Shown one piece after another: positions 48,321-61,654 of a DNA stretch of 64,000 nt. A model generated the notes under the pieces. It did no database searches, was not told the DNA's origin, and saw nothing but the letters and a program-made list of their open reading frames with translations. Positions within the stretch are counted from its first letter, which is position 1; every line of letters starts with the position of its first letter. Origin of the DNA: Luscinia megarhynchos (lineage: Eukaryota; Chordata; Aves; Passeriformes; Turdidae); the NCBI GenBank assembly GCA_034336665.1, contig JAPFBE010000013.1, forward strand, positions 21,059,056 to 21,123,055, in the 5' to 3' direction. The translations under genes and the position numbers were made by a program.

Positions 48321-51146
48321 GTCAAATGGGAAGCCTGCCCAGCTCTTGGTTTTAAAGGAAAAACATACAGAAAGACACAAAAACACAGCAGTTTCCTTCA
48401 TTAAATTCCACTCTACCTGCCATGGGCTTGCAGCCACAATGGAATTTCCCACCCTGGCTGACCATAGCTAAACTTTTTTTTTTCTTCTCTCAATAAAAAG
48501 TCTTACTAGTTTTCTTTCAAGTGAACTTTGAGGTAAGGGTTATTAAAGTCGATGCAATTGTCCATTTTAATAAATAAATAAATTAATAAAGACCGTCATG
48601 GGACTGTGGCCAAATGCTGAAGTCCTTATCGAAGCCCAGATTCTGATCTTGGTTACAATCCTGTAAGTCAAAAGGAACTCTTCTAAAGTTTTTGGAATTG
48701 TGCCTGGGTAAAAGATCAGGATCTTGCCTCAGTTTTTAACTCATTTCTCACTCAGGGAAAACCTCACCTGACTTTGGTATGAGTTTGCCTGAGTTAAGAC
48801 TGCCTGTGAAGCACAGTGTGACGCCTGTCTCTGCAATGTGTTAGGCGCTCTGCTGGGATCTGCCAAACTCTCACTGCCTTCAACATTTGAAAGGAATGGC
48901 ACCCAAACAACCTTTTTCCTATTACCTTTCTTACTGCTTAGTAATTGCAAAAGGTATCTGAACTAGGAAAACTCACTCCCAAGGAAAAGGAAAATACCCA
49001 CAGCCTCCCAAAGGATCACTGAAACCTGAGGTGAAATTCTACCCTGAGCTACAAGAAGATGCTGAGGAAGTGACTCAGTGCGAACACTTTTAAGAACAAT
49101 AGATCACCAAGATGCTTCACTGATTTCAGCGCAGCCCTTAGGAGAACTAGAGCTGCTTGCTTTGCTTTAACTATGATCCTATTGTACACACAGGCAAGGG
49201 TGGGGGGGGGGAATAGAGAGAGAAATAAAGGATACATCCTGAACCAGAGGTGAGACTGTTTCTTTTAAGATGTCAAAAAGGTGTGTAATTCAAATTCCAT
49301 CTAACTATCAAAGCGTTTATACCTGGCCTCTCTCTGCTGAACGCCTAGTTGTTCCTGCTGCTTTGTTACTAGTTTGCATTTAACTGCAAATGCAATAATT
49401 ATGTTTGCAGAGCAGTTTCCATTCAAACTGTTTGCCCATAACTTTCTGCAAAGTTTTCCTTTTGGTCTGAAAGGAGACCAGTTCTTGCAAATGAATGATG
49501 CAAAGCACAAAGCAGATCGGGGGCAGGTGGAAAGAAAGTAGTGGAGGATCTGCTCAGCCTTGACAGGGCACAAGTGGGGGGCCCCTGCCCTCTCTTACAG
49601 TTTTCTCCACACTGAAAAGCCATTCAGTGGGGTTTTTTTGTGTTTTATTTTGGTTTTTTTTCCTACAATAAATTAAAAAAAAAATTTTAAAAAGAGAAAA
49701 GTAAAAACAAAATCCAAAAAACAGTTGACTCAGTGCCCCTGTACCCTCTGTTTTCCGGACACTCATGTGTGAAACAATGGCAATTTTTCTTGAATCAGGG
49801 CTGAGGGTTGCTGCACTTGGCCTCTGAAGGATTTTTTTGACTTACTATTGTGATTTTCATCCAGAGATCACAAAAGGGTTTGCTCTGTTTATCACACTGG
49901 GCAGACCTTTGAAGCAGTCTGAGCTGAATGAGGGCAGAGTCCCTTCTTCCCTTGCAGTGTCCTTTTCCTGGCTAAGAAACAAATGAGTTTTTAAAAATTT
50001 AATATACTCTCTTTGGTTTCATAGGCTGGCTAGTAAGATACTGCAAAGTTCTCTATTTTGTTTTCCTACGGTCAGATGGTTCTCTTTTTTCTCCCTGCTC
50101 TCTCTGGTGTCTGTTTTTCTAGTTGATTCATCTATTATCCCTCTTTATGCAATTAAATTTCTCTACTCAGTGTGTCATTGTGCTCAGGCTGTATTGTGTT
50201 CTGTCACCTCCAATTCCTTTCCGTCAGAAACTCCACATCCCAATTCCCCTTTAAAGTTGCTTGCTGAAGCATTTGTTCTTTCAGCATCCCCATACATTTA
50301 TAAACTGGAGATTAGTTCACTTTGTCTGACTTCCAAAGCCAGTTGCTGCTTGAGACCATTTCATGAGCTTTTCTATTCATGTGAATAAACAACAACAAAA
50401 AAATCATCAATACTGTGAACCAGGAAGAATAAACAGGAATTGCATGGAACAAATACCAGTGAGAGTGAAATTAGTAACAGTCACTGTTTTTGCTGATGTT
50501 GCCCCTGCCTGGACTATTTTACTTTGACGTACCTTTAGACAGTAGGATTTCACAAGTTAAAAGAATGATATCCCTTCTCAGTACAACCAAGTGATGTACC
50601 ATAACATTTAGCTCATGATTCCAGCATTTCTGTACTGAAGAGTCCCTAAACTCACAAACTTCTGTCTAGATGATTAATCTGAATACTCTACAGTTCCCCA
50701 AAGCAGTCCATTTTTTCCCACAAAGCCTTTAAAACTTTCTACTAAATTCAGGATCTTGAAGTGACGTCTGGCTAACAGATGTGCTTGTTCTGACACTTTT
50801 AGATATCTTCCCTCAAAACAAGAGTGCTTTCAACAATTCAAATTCAGGTCAATGGCAAAATTCCTACTGATTTAAAAAGATATGCTCAACTCTTGAAATA
50901 AGGAACTGATCCTGTCAGTAACTTTGTATGCAACTTCAGAATAAATACAGGAAATTCCAGTCTCCACCATGTATTCATCAAATTGCTTTCATTACCTGCA
51001 ATTTTAAAATATGGTGGGGGCCATAGGGGGTGGGGGGTCGGAGTTTTGAAATGGTTTACAGGAGAAATGAAGGGTGAACTTAGATGTAGCCCAAGAAGCT
51101 ATCATAGAAGCAGAAGGGCTGCATGAAGGTCTCCTTTCCCGTGAGA
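48321..51146. other. Unique non-coding DNA
   Basis: No gene recognised. Simple sequences are a TAAA-type run at 48,570-48,592, a G10 run at 49,202-49,211, T/G- and A-rich tracts at 49,630-49,710 and a G-rich cluster (runs of 5, 5 and 6) at 51,016-51,037. Confidence 0.55.
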
Positions 51147-51263
51147 ATGGGGCTTTGAGCACCCTGATCTAGTGGAAGGTGTCCTTGTCCTTGACAGGTA
51201 GTCTGGATGTATACAATCTTAATTTAAGGACCCTTTCAACACAAACAATTCTGTGCTTCTGTG
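51147..51263 (+). mobile_element. CR1 LINE 3' tail, plus strand
   Basis: ATGGGGCTTTGAGCACCCTG followed by ATCTAGTGGAAGGTGTCC is a close match to the CR1 3' region. It then decays through GTCTGGATGTATACAATCTT, AAGGACCCTTTCAACACAAAC and ATTCTGTGCTTCTGTGA, which parallels GGTCCCTTCCAACCCAAACCATTCTGTGATTCTGTGA. Only about 115 bases remain. It is older or more worn than the 15.9-kb copy. Confidence 0.85.
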
Positions 51264-52600
51264 AGCAGATGTGGCAGCCTCCTCAGCAGATTTCTACTCC
51301 TCTGAAATGGTCACACTTGATCTGCAAGACATCACATACCTCATTTCTCTGCTTGAACTCCATTGGATCTGCACTTCTGCTAATGTACAGTGCTGAAACT
51401 TTCCAGGCTTTAGGGTTTTATATCCACAGTCTACAATAGACTCAGGAAATCTGGATCTTCTCTATGCAACCACAAATGGTATAAAAGCAGACAGAGGTGA
51501 GAACCAGAACTTTTTGTGTCTCTGGTACGAGGGAGAACCAGGAGACCACGTGTACCACTGAAGTCCTGGAGAAACATTTGCCAGCAGAGCTTCAGTTCTG
51601 GTCAGGGAAACTTAACAGCCTTAAACACCACAACTGACTAAATAAATGTCTTATAATTTTATAAATGACAGCAGGAATGACTGCAATTATGCTTATTAGC
51701 AGATAAAAATGTCTCTAAAGGATTGGATTGGGGGGGCTTATATAGCAAAACAGGAAACAGGCTCACTGAATACATCTGTGGTGCATGGTTAATCTAAGCC
51801 TTGCATACGTTCATTTTCCATGCCAAGCATGATCAGTATAAGACATGATTACAGTCTATCAGTTCGAGGGGCTAGAGCTTGAACTACTATAGAAAACTAG
51901 CTTAAAATTATAATCATGTTAAGATATTATACGTATTTTCTTAAAGATCTGCTTAGCAATTTCATATTTTGACTGCTTCAACAGCATTCCTAGAATCAAG
52001 CCTTTAAAATTAACGATTTCATTATTTGCGAAGGATTTTTCTGAAGGCAAACTAGAAAAAAAGTTGCAAGTATGTTACAAGTTCTTCTCTACAAACTGCT
52101 TGTGCTGCATTCAGTTTGATTGAAATTCCACATAATTTATGATTTTTACAGCTTTCAAGAGAGGTAAGAACAGTAAAGAGAAAGTATGAGATATTAATCA
52201 ATCAGACTTTGATGATTTTGATATTTAGGATAAAATCAGGGACCCAGAAAGAAAGTATTTATGATTTATTTCAACATCTCTTGGATTTCTTATTATTATT
52301 TGGTTGCTTAAATTTTAGGTAATTTATTTACTAAAATACCTAATTGATAAAATAACTGGGCAGAGGTAAAAAAAATCACTAATGATAAGTTAGCCACCAA
52401 CAAAACTAATATTTATCCCTTTAAAAACTCTTACATCGAGAGCAACTAACCTTCCTGCCTTCAGAGCCAGGCACCATTCCTAATTTCTATACAGTGAAAA
52501 CCATAAACCACATTCCACAGACAAAGAAAGATAGGAGGTACAGGACCTCCATAAGCAATTGGCAAGTTGGAGATGACAAACTCGCAAGGACCCTGCTGTT
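51264..52600. other. Unique non-coding DNA
   Basis: No gene or repeat recognised; AT-rich, leading into CpG island 3. Confidence 0.5.
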
Positions 52601-52870
52601 TCTACAGCTGGGCTGGGCTGGGCCGGGCTCGCAGCTGGGACCTGGGTGAGCTGCTAATGTTGGCCTGGCTGGTCCCCGCAGCGAGAGGGACGGAAATGAT
52701 TCAGCGCTGGCCGTGGCAGCAGAGCCGCGCCGTGCCTCCCCCGGCGCCTCCCGCTCAGCCCGGGCCGCCCGCAGCTCGCGGCTGCGCTGAGCCCCAGCGC
52801 GCCGCACGGAACCCTCTGCACCGCCGGGCTGCCTCCGTACGGCACGTCAGGGCACCCAGACTCCTCACCC
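52601..52870. promoter_or_regulatory. Orphan CpG island 3
   Basis: A sharp GC- and CpG-rich block in AT-rich flanks. It starts with a GGGCT-type pentamer repeated about four times (52,607-52,630) and then has dense CpG, including GCCGCGCCG, CAGCCCGGGCCGCCC and CAGCGCGCCGCAC words. A + strand CTGGGTGAGC near 52,641 and a minus-strand GGGTGAGG near 52,868 resemble splice donors. The 106-codon minus frame (52,487-52,807) ends in a hydrophobic stretch and the 126-codon + frame (52,567-52,947) is Pro/Arg-rich; neither has a recognised domain. It may be a promoter of an unannotated transcript. Confidence 0.5.
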
Positions 52871-54008
52871 AAATTTCATCCAGCACCACAACTGAAATAC
52901 CTGCGTTTGGGGTTTGTTTTTTTTGCCAAGATCTTGCTTTTTATTAATTTAATATTATTATTTTCCCCTAATGGGCAATTCCTCCATCAGAAAGATCTAG
53001 CTGGGTACTGTGTTTGAGATACTAAAGCTGCATGAATTCTCTAGAAAGATTCAGCATTCACTTGCTCAGAATGGCAAGTTTCAATGAGATTTTCCTTGCT
53101 TTAATTGGTTTGAGCTAGCTCTTTGGCATTGTCTTATAAATAATAGAAGCTACACACTGCACTGTTATAACATCATTCATCTAAGGATCTCATAACTTAA
53201 TTAAGAAGGACACTGTCAGGTTAAAAATCATATATTTTTCATTAAGTAATTTCCTTATCTATGTTACTAATAACATTTTAGGCTATTAAGCTGGAACAAA
53301 TTCTTAAAATCTAATTTAACATCTTCTACTAGCATGTATACATTATATATACACACATCTGGTTTACTCTCTGAGATATTAAAACAGCTGTGCTAGCTTT
53401 ACTTTTGTTTTAAGTTGGTTTCATTTACAGATTTTCATGTGTGAACAATGTTCTTCCTTCAGAGTGGTATAAACACTCCACGAGAACATTTATATGCAAA
53501 CAAAAAACTGTATTAACATCCAAGAAAATAAAACATATGTTTTTGTTAATATAAGACTTTCAAGGACTCAACAATAAAACTTTATTTTTGGAGAAAACTG
53601 CCTAACATTGTATGGTGGTTATTTTCACTTTCTCTAAAGGGAAGGTGACAAGTACTATTTCTGTAGTGCTTAATTATGGGAGAGCACAAATCTGTTTGCT
53701 GTGAGGGAATACATCATTAATAAATTAATTCTGCTATATTTGAGCCTCTTCAGATAACCAGAAATGTGCTGTTACTTCACTGAGGCTTAAAGCAAGGCTT
53801 GCTTTGTGATGGGAGAAGCAAGCTGTGGGGAAAGTTAGCATAATGAAGTTTCTACCTGCCAGAGCTTAGCTCAACTCCAAGTTGTTGAAGTGTGCGTGAC
53901 ACTGCCGTAATAGGGGGACAGTCACTAAAGCACTGCAGGGTCCCTGGGAATCTAGATAAATAAAGTGTAACATCAAAAACCACACTGCGTATTTTTCCAG
54001 GTTTCACT
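52871..54008. other. Unique AT-rich non-coding DNA
   Basis: No gene recognised. The stretch 53,820-53,990 is complex, with two preserved CpGs, and may be conserved; no stronger statement is possible. Confidence 0.45.
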
Positions 54009-54120
54009 TAATACAGGGTAAAACTAAGACACATGATCAAAGTCACACAGTGAGTTGATGATAAAACCAAAACAGAAATCCATAGCCTGCACCATTCACT
54101 CCTCACTGAACTACTTCGTT
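54009..54120 (-). mobile_element. MIR SINE remnant, minus strand
   Basis: The + strand reads ACAGGGTAAAACTAAGACACATGATCAAAGTCACACAGTGAG, then CAGAAATCCATAGCCTGCACCATTCACTCC. This parallels the MIR reverse complement: GGGGAAACTGAGGCACAGAG...AAGGTCACACAGCTAG...GAACCCAG...CCATGCTCTTTCCACT. Register is kept over about 110 bases. It is an old amniote insertion. Confidence 0.7.
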
Positions 54121-55381
54121 TCTTCCTGACATTTCAATGTATTTCATATGAAGAACAACAACAAGAAGAAAGCTATTTTTCACTTTTGTTAGCTAATACA
54201 GCAAGAAAGAGGGGGGTTTGACTTCCACTAGGTCATTTTGCTCCTCAAGAGATTCCTCCTCTTTCTTTCCTTCCCTAAGTTCAGTGATTAGCAGAGGAGG
54301 TGTTCACTTGCAGATCCAGAGCTCCTGACACAAAAGGAGTTTTATATTTCATTTTTATTTTCAATGGTCCATTGCTCAGACACCAGTCCCAGAACACATT
54401 CTGCCAACTACTAAACTTTTTGAGCAGGTGGGGGTTGAAATGAGAAGCAGGTCATGGAGTCAACAGCACAAGTCAGCTCTGCCTACTGTTTAAAAAGAAA
54501 ACTGCAGTAAGACTGGAAAAAACACAAATAATAAAAACATACAGCCAAAAGGCCTCTCAAAAGCCAGTGAGTAGCCATGGGGTGTGCTAAAGCCAGCCCT
54601 GAAGAATGGTGGTACAATGTGACAGTCACAACTAAGCACAATGCTGTTGTGCACAAGACTCCCTGAAATGAGAAACCCCAGGGTTCTTGAGCTGAAATGA
54701 GATGCCTTCAAACTCAGCTGCAAATGCTACATGCTAAAGGCTAACGTATTTCACATTGCAGAGACAATATGAAACTAGGCCAAAGAGCACCTTCCATGAC
54801 AGGAATAATTAAAGAAACATTATTCTGCCTTAAAATGTGTTTTATGCAGTAAATGTGTGAGCTTTCAGAGGTACCCTTTTGCTGGCTGGCTGCAGTAGTG
54901 GGACTTCAGTTTATGTTTGGTTGCTCATAGCCAAACCTCGGCTAAAACTTCCATTATTTCACATTAACAGCATTTTATATTGGAGTTAGATACAACTGCA
55001 TGAGAGTGGTAGTTTTCAAAAAGGGCAGGAGAGTGTATCCAGGCTGCTACAAAATATGGATCCCAAAGACAGAATTTTCACATTGCACCTATTGAGGATC
55101 CAGGACATAACAGCTTAGAACCCATGGCATGGGTCTGAATGGTGGCATTCCTGTATCATCTGCCAACCAGAAAGTTGCTTCATGGGCTTGGTTAAGTCTT
55201 TCAGCTTATTATTGTTTCACTTTTGCAATTAGTAATGTGTGGGACTTGTTTTGAGTGACAGTGCTCTAGCACTGAGATGTCCAACCATCCTTATGTACAT
55301 CTCAGCCAGGGACAACAGATAGGACAATGCTTTTCAAAACTGTGCTTGTGTCTTTATGTTGTTGTCTTTAAAGTATGAGGT
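54121..55381. other. Unique non-coding DNA
   Basis: No gene recognised. No clear repeat. Confidence 0.5.
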
Positions 55382-55424
55382 CTGATTAATCTGGTATTAT
55401 GTGCATAATTGTCTCATTAATCAG
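55382..55424. promoter_or_regulatory. Homeodomain-type inverted repeat
   Basis: CTGATTAAT at 55,382-55,390 is exactly reverse-complementary to ATTAATCAG at 55,416-55,424, with 25 bases between. The middle contains TATTATGTGCATAATT, itself close to a palindrome with octamer-like ATGTGCAT and TGCATAAT words. TAAT and GATTA cores are bound by homeodomain factors; the symmetric layout is unusual. A regulatory function is inferred from motif content only. Confidence 0.4.
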
Positions 55425-58400
55425 CACAGACCTTTTTCAGCTCTATGTATGCTTCAGCAGTGAATAAATTGTATCATGATGATATTTTTTCAAGTAAGAC
55501 AATTTTTAAATGTCACACACACATATATATGTCTGAAGGTATCTGCCTTCTCCCCTGGCTATTTGTAAGACCACAATATTGAATTTAAAAGGGAGCTTGT
55601 CTAATACATCAAAATCAATCATAAGAGTCAAGCACAGCTATCACCCTTCATGCCCACTTTCCTTGCTTTAAGGCTATGCTAATGCCCAGAAAGCAAATTT
55701 AGTCCTTGATTTCTGTGCTTCGGGAGGTTTCTCTTAAAATATAGAAACAAATCCTTAGTTCATAGATTTAAAAATACTGCTGAAGCCAAAGTAAAAAGAA
55801 AAATCCAACACATTAAGACTTGATACAACTTAAAGTTCATATTTACTGTAATTACTGAGGAAAAATGTCACAGCAAACCAGCTGTAGCTATTTATAAGGG
55901 AATTTAAGACTGACTCTGGTGTCTGATATCCTTTTCTCATGGACAGGCTGAGCACACAGAGAAGATGTTCACAGTATGGTACTCTTAAACTGCTAAAACC
56001 ATTAACCAGAGCAACCACGAGCCAATGGCCTCAATCCTGTCCACATAAAGGCTAACAAATTCAAGTTGACCATTACCCTGAAATAATCCTGGTAGGCCAC
56101 AACACGGTGATATTCATTACATGTTCAGTTCAAAGGTGTTGCAAAACACAGGTGGAAAACTTGGTTTTTCAGAGCTGAGAACTAGCAACAAAATACTTTT
56201 TCGGTGCTGATTACACAGGAAACCAAGTGAGTTTTTGTGTTCGAGTAGCTGAAAGCAAACATGCTTGTATTCCACACCTGTGTCTCCTTTGCCCATTCTT
56301 GGGCTCACACATGCACTAATTCTCCCCCTCAAATACATACTGACTCATTTACTTTCTTCCTTCCCCTTGCTTTCCTCTAACCTCTGTGTCCATAACCTGC
56401 TATCCACTCATGGTTTTGCAAAGTGCTTATATTCTCCCTTCCCTCTTTAGCCATGGCATGAACCCCCAGCCACCATTTGCAGGTTGTGTGAAGCCCAGTA
56501 AGGCAGCAGCTGCTGTGGAAATGCACTGCTGGGAATGGGTCCCTCCAGGGTTCATGCAAAGGACTAAAACAGAGTCTTGGGGTCTATGTTTGACTATCTT
56601 CACAGTACAACCACTAATTATAACTTTGCCTTGTCCCTCACCTCTCCCTGAACCAGTTTCCTCTCTTCCCAGTGAGTAGAGTTAGAGACAGTGGAGTGCA
56701 TCCTTTGGGTCTGAAAGGAAGGCCTCCTTCATTAAATGCTATGAAGTTCTTTGCTATCATCAGAAGCATGGTGTTATTTAAGTGCTAATCACTCTAGTCT
56801 TCAGTATGTCCAAAATTATTTCACTTGTTACCAAAAAACTCCATTGTCACACATAACATTGCTGTTGCACTGAAAAATAATTAACAGCCTACATTTTGGG
56901 GTCCATTATTTCAGATGTCTGCCTGATTAGGGAATTATCCAGCATTTCCAAGTTTTCAACAGAGAAATTAGAGAACATTAAAAATGTAGGCCAGGGAACA
57001 GCTCTATGAAACAACTCATACAAAGAATGAGAAAAGAGACCATTCCTTCTAAACACTAAGACAAAACAGTAGCTAAAAGTCAAGGCAATCTAACATAGCA
57101 AGCAATCTATATGATAATTTAAGAAGGTAATCTTTTAGATAGAGTCCCAAAGATTATCAAACTCAAGTATTCAGTAAACCATTCTTAACCAGTAATCCTA
57201 AAAGTTACGAAGAACAGCACGTAATGCTCAAAACAGAAAGTATAACATATGGTGATCCAATTTTCAATTTCAAGCAACATATAAAATAGGATGTATACCA
57301 GAGAAACAATCCCTTGGAGCACTAGAAAATGAGGAATTTGCTGTCTCCTCTTTTGCTTGTTCAGAACCTCTTCAATTCCTTGCCTCTTCAGATGCAAACA
57401 ACTCGATCATCTTGGAGTCTGGTATAAGTCACAGAAACAATATCCTTGACTGACCCCAACAAAACCAGGTGTGTCTGAAACTGCATCCAAACAGACCTCA
57501 GACTTCAGTGCCCAGCAGGGTAAGACCTGCATCACTTCTTTATCCTTCAGAGCTTCCACATTCAGTTACCTAATATTAGGGAAATACTTGTATTACCAAA
57601 AAACCAACAACATCAAACCACCCTTCCCCCTAAAAAACCCCAAACACCACAACAAACCCAAACCACAAAAACCCTAGGTGAAGTACCAGTGATACAGAAA
57701 ACTAAATAATATATAAATATATAAACCAATCTCCAAAGCTTTCAACAGATATATAAACAAGCTGCAAATTTGCACAAGAACAAATCTTTAGTTGGAGGTA
57801 GAGGGGCAAATGTCTTAGAAGACAGTACAGGTATCTTAAGAACCTGAATCTCAAGGTCAAACTCAGCCTCTGAAATACAGAAGTCTAGACAGGGGCATCT
57901 TTCAAAGACTCTTTCTTACATTCCAAACTGGTGGTTTGGGGCTTCTTTTCCCCTTACTGACTCAAAGCAGTAGAAAGTCATCTTTCTTTTCTTTCCAGCT
58001 CCAACTCCTGACTTCCAACGCTGCCAGCCGGGCCAGCACCCAATGCACTCTGCCTCCAGCCACTGTGGAATTTCTCACCCTGGCACCACATGCCCAGCTG
58101 TGCTCATGGAAGTGGAAAATCTGACAGCATTGTCAAAGACACAGCTTGGGATAATTGTTCCTCATATTCCTCTGTCAGTGAATATTCTCATATTCCTCTC
58201 ACAGGAAAGTCACTATACCTTTCATAGTCCTCTGCTCGCAGCCACAGAATTCCTCTTTGCCATTAAAGCAGCAGTTAAATATGTTATAATGTGAGAAAAG
58301 GTTTTAAAATCTTGTGCAGATTAAAGCAAACAACACCATAACTTTATCTGGTTTAATAAGCTCTTTGTGCAGCATAAACATGGGAAAGAAAGGAAAAAGA

Positions 58401-61400
58401 AACCAAAATGTATCTATGTTTATGTAACACAGATGGATTTGGTTCATGCCTGTAAAATCCTTATTTTATAAATCAAATACATAGTTTACACTTGTGTAAA
58501 TGCAAGAAAGAAAAATCACTATTACACTACACTACAAACTTTGGGGTGAATTTTAAGCAAAACATAGAAAGAAAAGCTGTGCAGTAACTCAGGCAGAGAT
58601 CTGGAGCTCACACAACAAATCCCAGTATGAGGAACCATTTTCACTTTAGATTCACAATTTCCACCTTCAGATCAATCCAGCCTTGGTGTCTATCTAATCT
58701 CTTTGGAAGGCTATTGTTACCATTGTGCCTGAGCTGCCATCGATGTCCAGTGCCTCCATCCCACTGTCCCTGGGGGCACAACCTGCTGCTGCCCCAGGTC
58801 CTCTGGGAGAGCAGTGCCAAAGGGTGGGACAGTCCAGGGCTGAGCTGTTTCAGGCTGGTACGCTGTTCAGTTTTCCTCTTAAGCGCACGTTACATGGTTT
58901 TGGGATTTTTCAGGGAACACAGAACTGAAAAAAAGATGCCAAAAAAAGTCCTGCTCACTCCAGCAGGACAAGGGTTGCACTTTCTAATGTTTTCCACTGA
59001 TTTTCCTCTTTTTTCCCTGTCCCCTGCCACACTAGTGATGTTCTACCTGATTACTTGCAAGTAATCTTTTTTTTTTTTCTTTTTAAAAATACTATCCAAT
59101 GCTTAAACTGTCAAAAGCAAAGTCATGACTAGATGGACATTCTTTCTGCTACTTCCTTCTGTTCCTTTTGCTACAAGGTAAAGTGACATTGCTATTGGAA
59201 GCGAAATAAACATTCCTATTCTACCCAGAGAATCTGAATGACAGTTTCTCTGAGAAATTTTCTACCCTCATATCTGTGCATGCTCCTGTAAAGGCAAGCC
59301 TTGTGCTGATCTCAACATTTTTAGGTGAAAGTTTATGCTAATAGATCAAATTAAGTTACCACCTCTAGCTGGTTCCAGACCAGGCTTGATCTCCCATCAG
59401 AAACAGAGATGACTCAAAACCAAAATAATTTAACCAAAACTACTCAGGTGTTACACTGGTATCTCAAAGTAGTTTTGGTAATCCAGAGAACATAAATAAA
59501 TAGCTGATGCTCAGTGTAGGAAGCAATGTGTTTGGCAATATACTAAGTGATACTCTTTCTTTTGATTACACAGAGCAATGTTCATAGTCTCTACCTCTCC
59601 TAGTAACCTCGACAAGGGTCCCCTCCATTTGTTTCTACACAGAAGCAGGTGTACCCTATTCACAGATCAGTGTATCTCTTCCAAACATTAGTCATGATAT
59701 GAGGCGATTAAGGAATATCTTAATGACTAAATGAAGGTGCACAAAATCCTTAGACACTCAACGAAATTTAGGCCAAAAATAGGAACCATGCATAAATAAC
59801 AAATGCATTTAGTGCAATGAATGCCTTTTCCTATACATTTTGTATGTTATGAATTGAAAGAAATGAAAAAACATGAAGTAGATACAAATACGTGCACACA
59901 CAGAGAGAAAATTATGTGGCCCTTTCTAGCATGAAAAGGAAATTATTAAAAGTTGGATAAACAACAACAGAGGATATGACAGGGGCAGCTGGAGAACCAC
60001 ACTGGGGGACAGAACTTCTAAGTGAATCCACACAAAAAAATGTCTCCCCTGACAATCCGTTGTTCTTCAAAGAGAATAATGATTCTAGAGATGAGTTTGC
60101 ATTTGTCTTCGGATGTCACAATAAATGCTAAGAAAGCAGCTGAACGAGAGTTATTATTTCCTCTGAGCAACGAAGAATTTGGGTAGGCTGTCAGAACACC
60201 AGCACCCGCAGTCTGAGGGCACATACAAAGCAATAGCAAGCTAGCAGGGAGCTCAGAATCTGTACAGGGCCCTGGGAAAGGAAGATGAAAGAGGCCATGG
60301 GGCAAACTGGAGATCTAAGAAAGGTAGATCTAAAGACCACAACTGCAAGGCAGCTGTTAAACCATGAGGGAAATAGGAACACTGTTTGAGAACAGGAGGC
60401 ATAATGTTTTCCAGGACCAACAGAACACAAATGCATGCAAATTGGCGGAGAGTGTGCTCCACAGAGGTCCATGCTACTTTGTTGGAATAACTCAGAGAGT
60501 TTGGGGGTGCTGGAGCTGCATCCAAGTCCTTGCCCTATTCACACATGTGCTACTCTGAGCACAGCAGAAGGACTTGTAACCCATCAGTGCTCAAGAATAT
60601 CCCAGTTATATTATCTAATCCTCCCTCTCTAACTGAGTAGGTTGGGCACAACATATATCCAGCCCTACCTCTCAGTGACAAGACACTTTTCCAACTGGCC
60701 TGATGGAGTACTTGGCCTGATAATGACTCTCACAGTCAGGTGTGCAATCTACCCTCTGGTTCCCTGTTAGTTTGGACTCATTGCCTATATATTCTAATAT
60801 TCAAAACTGCCAGACATAAAAGAGAGATTCCTGTTTGACTGTATAAGACAGTATGTTACTGACAATAGATAAGCCATGTCCTTGGCACATGCTGTTGGCA
60901 GAACTGGCTGCCCTTTCCACTGCACTCTTGCCTGTGGTGCTCCTGTATGGAAGAAGACAACTGTAAGTGACACTAAATTATCTTTCAAGACACTTTAGGG
61001 CAGCTGGAAAACTATCACAAACTGACCTAACAAAGTAGGGTGTAACCTCCCACTTGCTCAGGCTGCTTTGGAGTGCTGGTGCCACAATACCGAGGAACCT
61101 GTTTCACTGTTTGCTAACTTCCATGGCACATCTGAGTATCTTTGTTTAATCAGAACTAAGTCTAAAATGGACTATGGATTGTGTTACGAAAGTATAAAAA
61201 TATTTTTAAAATCCACAGCCCTGCCCTACGCCCCCATACCATTCTATCAAAACATACACGGGAAAATGTTTACAAGTTACACTCTTCCAGCTAAGCTTAG
61301 CTTCCTGTATAAATTTCAAATGCAATGTCTCAAGAACACACACATACAAAAGTCTAAAAATGCAGGTGGGGGCTGCACAGTACTGAGCTTCAAATTTTAG

Positions 61401-61654
61401 ATTTGAAGCATATTATCTTCGTATCTGTTTGCTTCAGCCTTTCAGTTTCCCCCATCACAGCTGGGTTACAGGATGAAGTTCAGACTATAACTGAACAAAG
61501 GGGAATGCTGCCTTTTCTGTATGTCAAGGTGCCCACAATTAAGGGAAACTCAGAATCACAGTTTAATTTGGCAAGCTGAGATTTTTGAATTTCAAAAACT
61601 GGGGTAAGACTGTACATTTCAAAATATCTAGCACACCATCAAAAACAAGGGAAT
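55425..61654. other. Unique non-coding DNA
   Basis: About 6 kb with no recognised gene. CA/TA simple words lie at 55,516-55,530, an A/C-rich low-complexity tract at 57,597-57,675, and a T13 run at 59,067-59,079. A partial 26-bp duplication with CTCATATTCCTCT occurs at 58,161 and 58,187. The 145-codon + frame at 58,627-59,064 lies in a GC-richer patch and has no domain. Confidence 0.5.
57597..57675 (+). repeat. A/C-rich low-complexity tract
   Basis: Almost all bases are A or C, made of AAACC, CCCAAA and ACCACAAC words. The sequence is irregular, without the fixed hexamer of telomeric DNA. Confidence 0.75.

Noticed and set aside
58627..59064. 145-codon open frame in a GC-richer patch
   Set aside because: No domain, no signal peptide or splice context that convinces, and no repeat family recognised.
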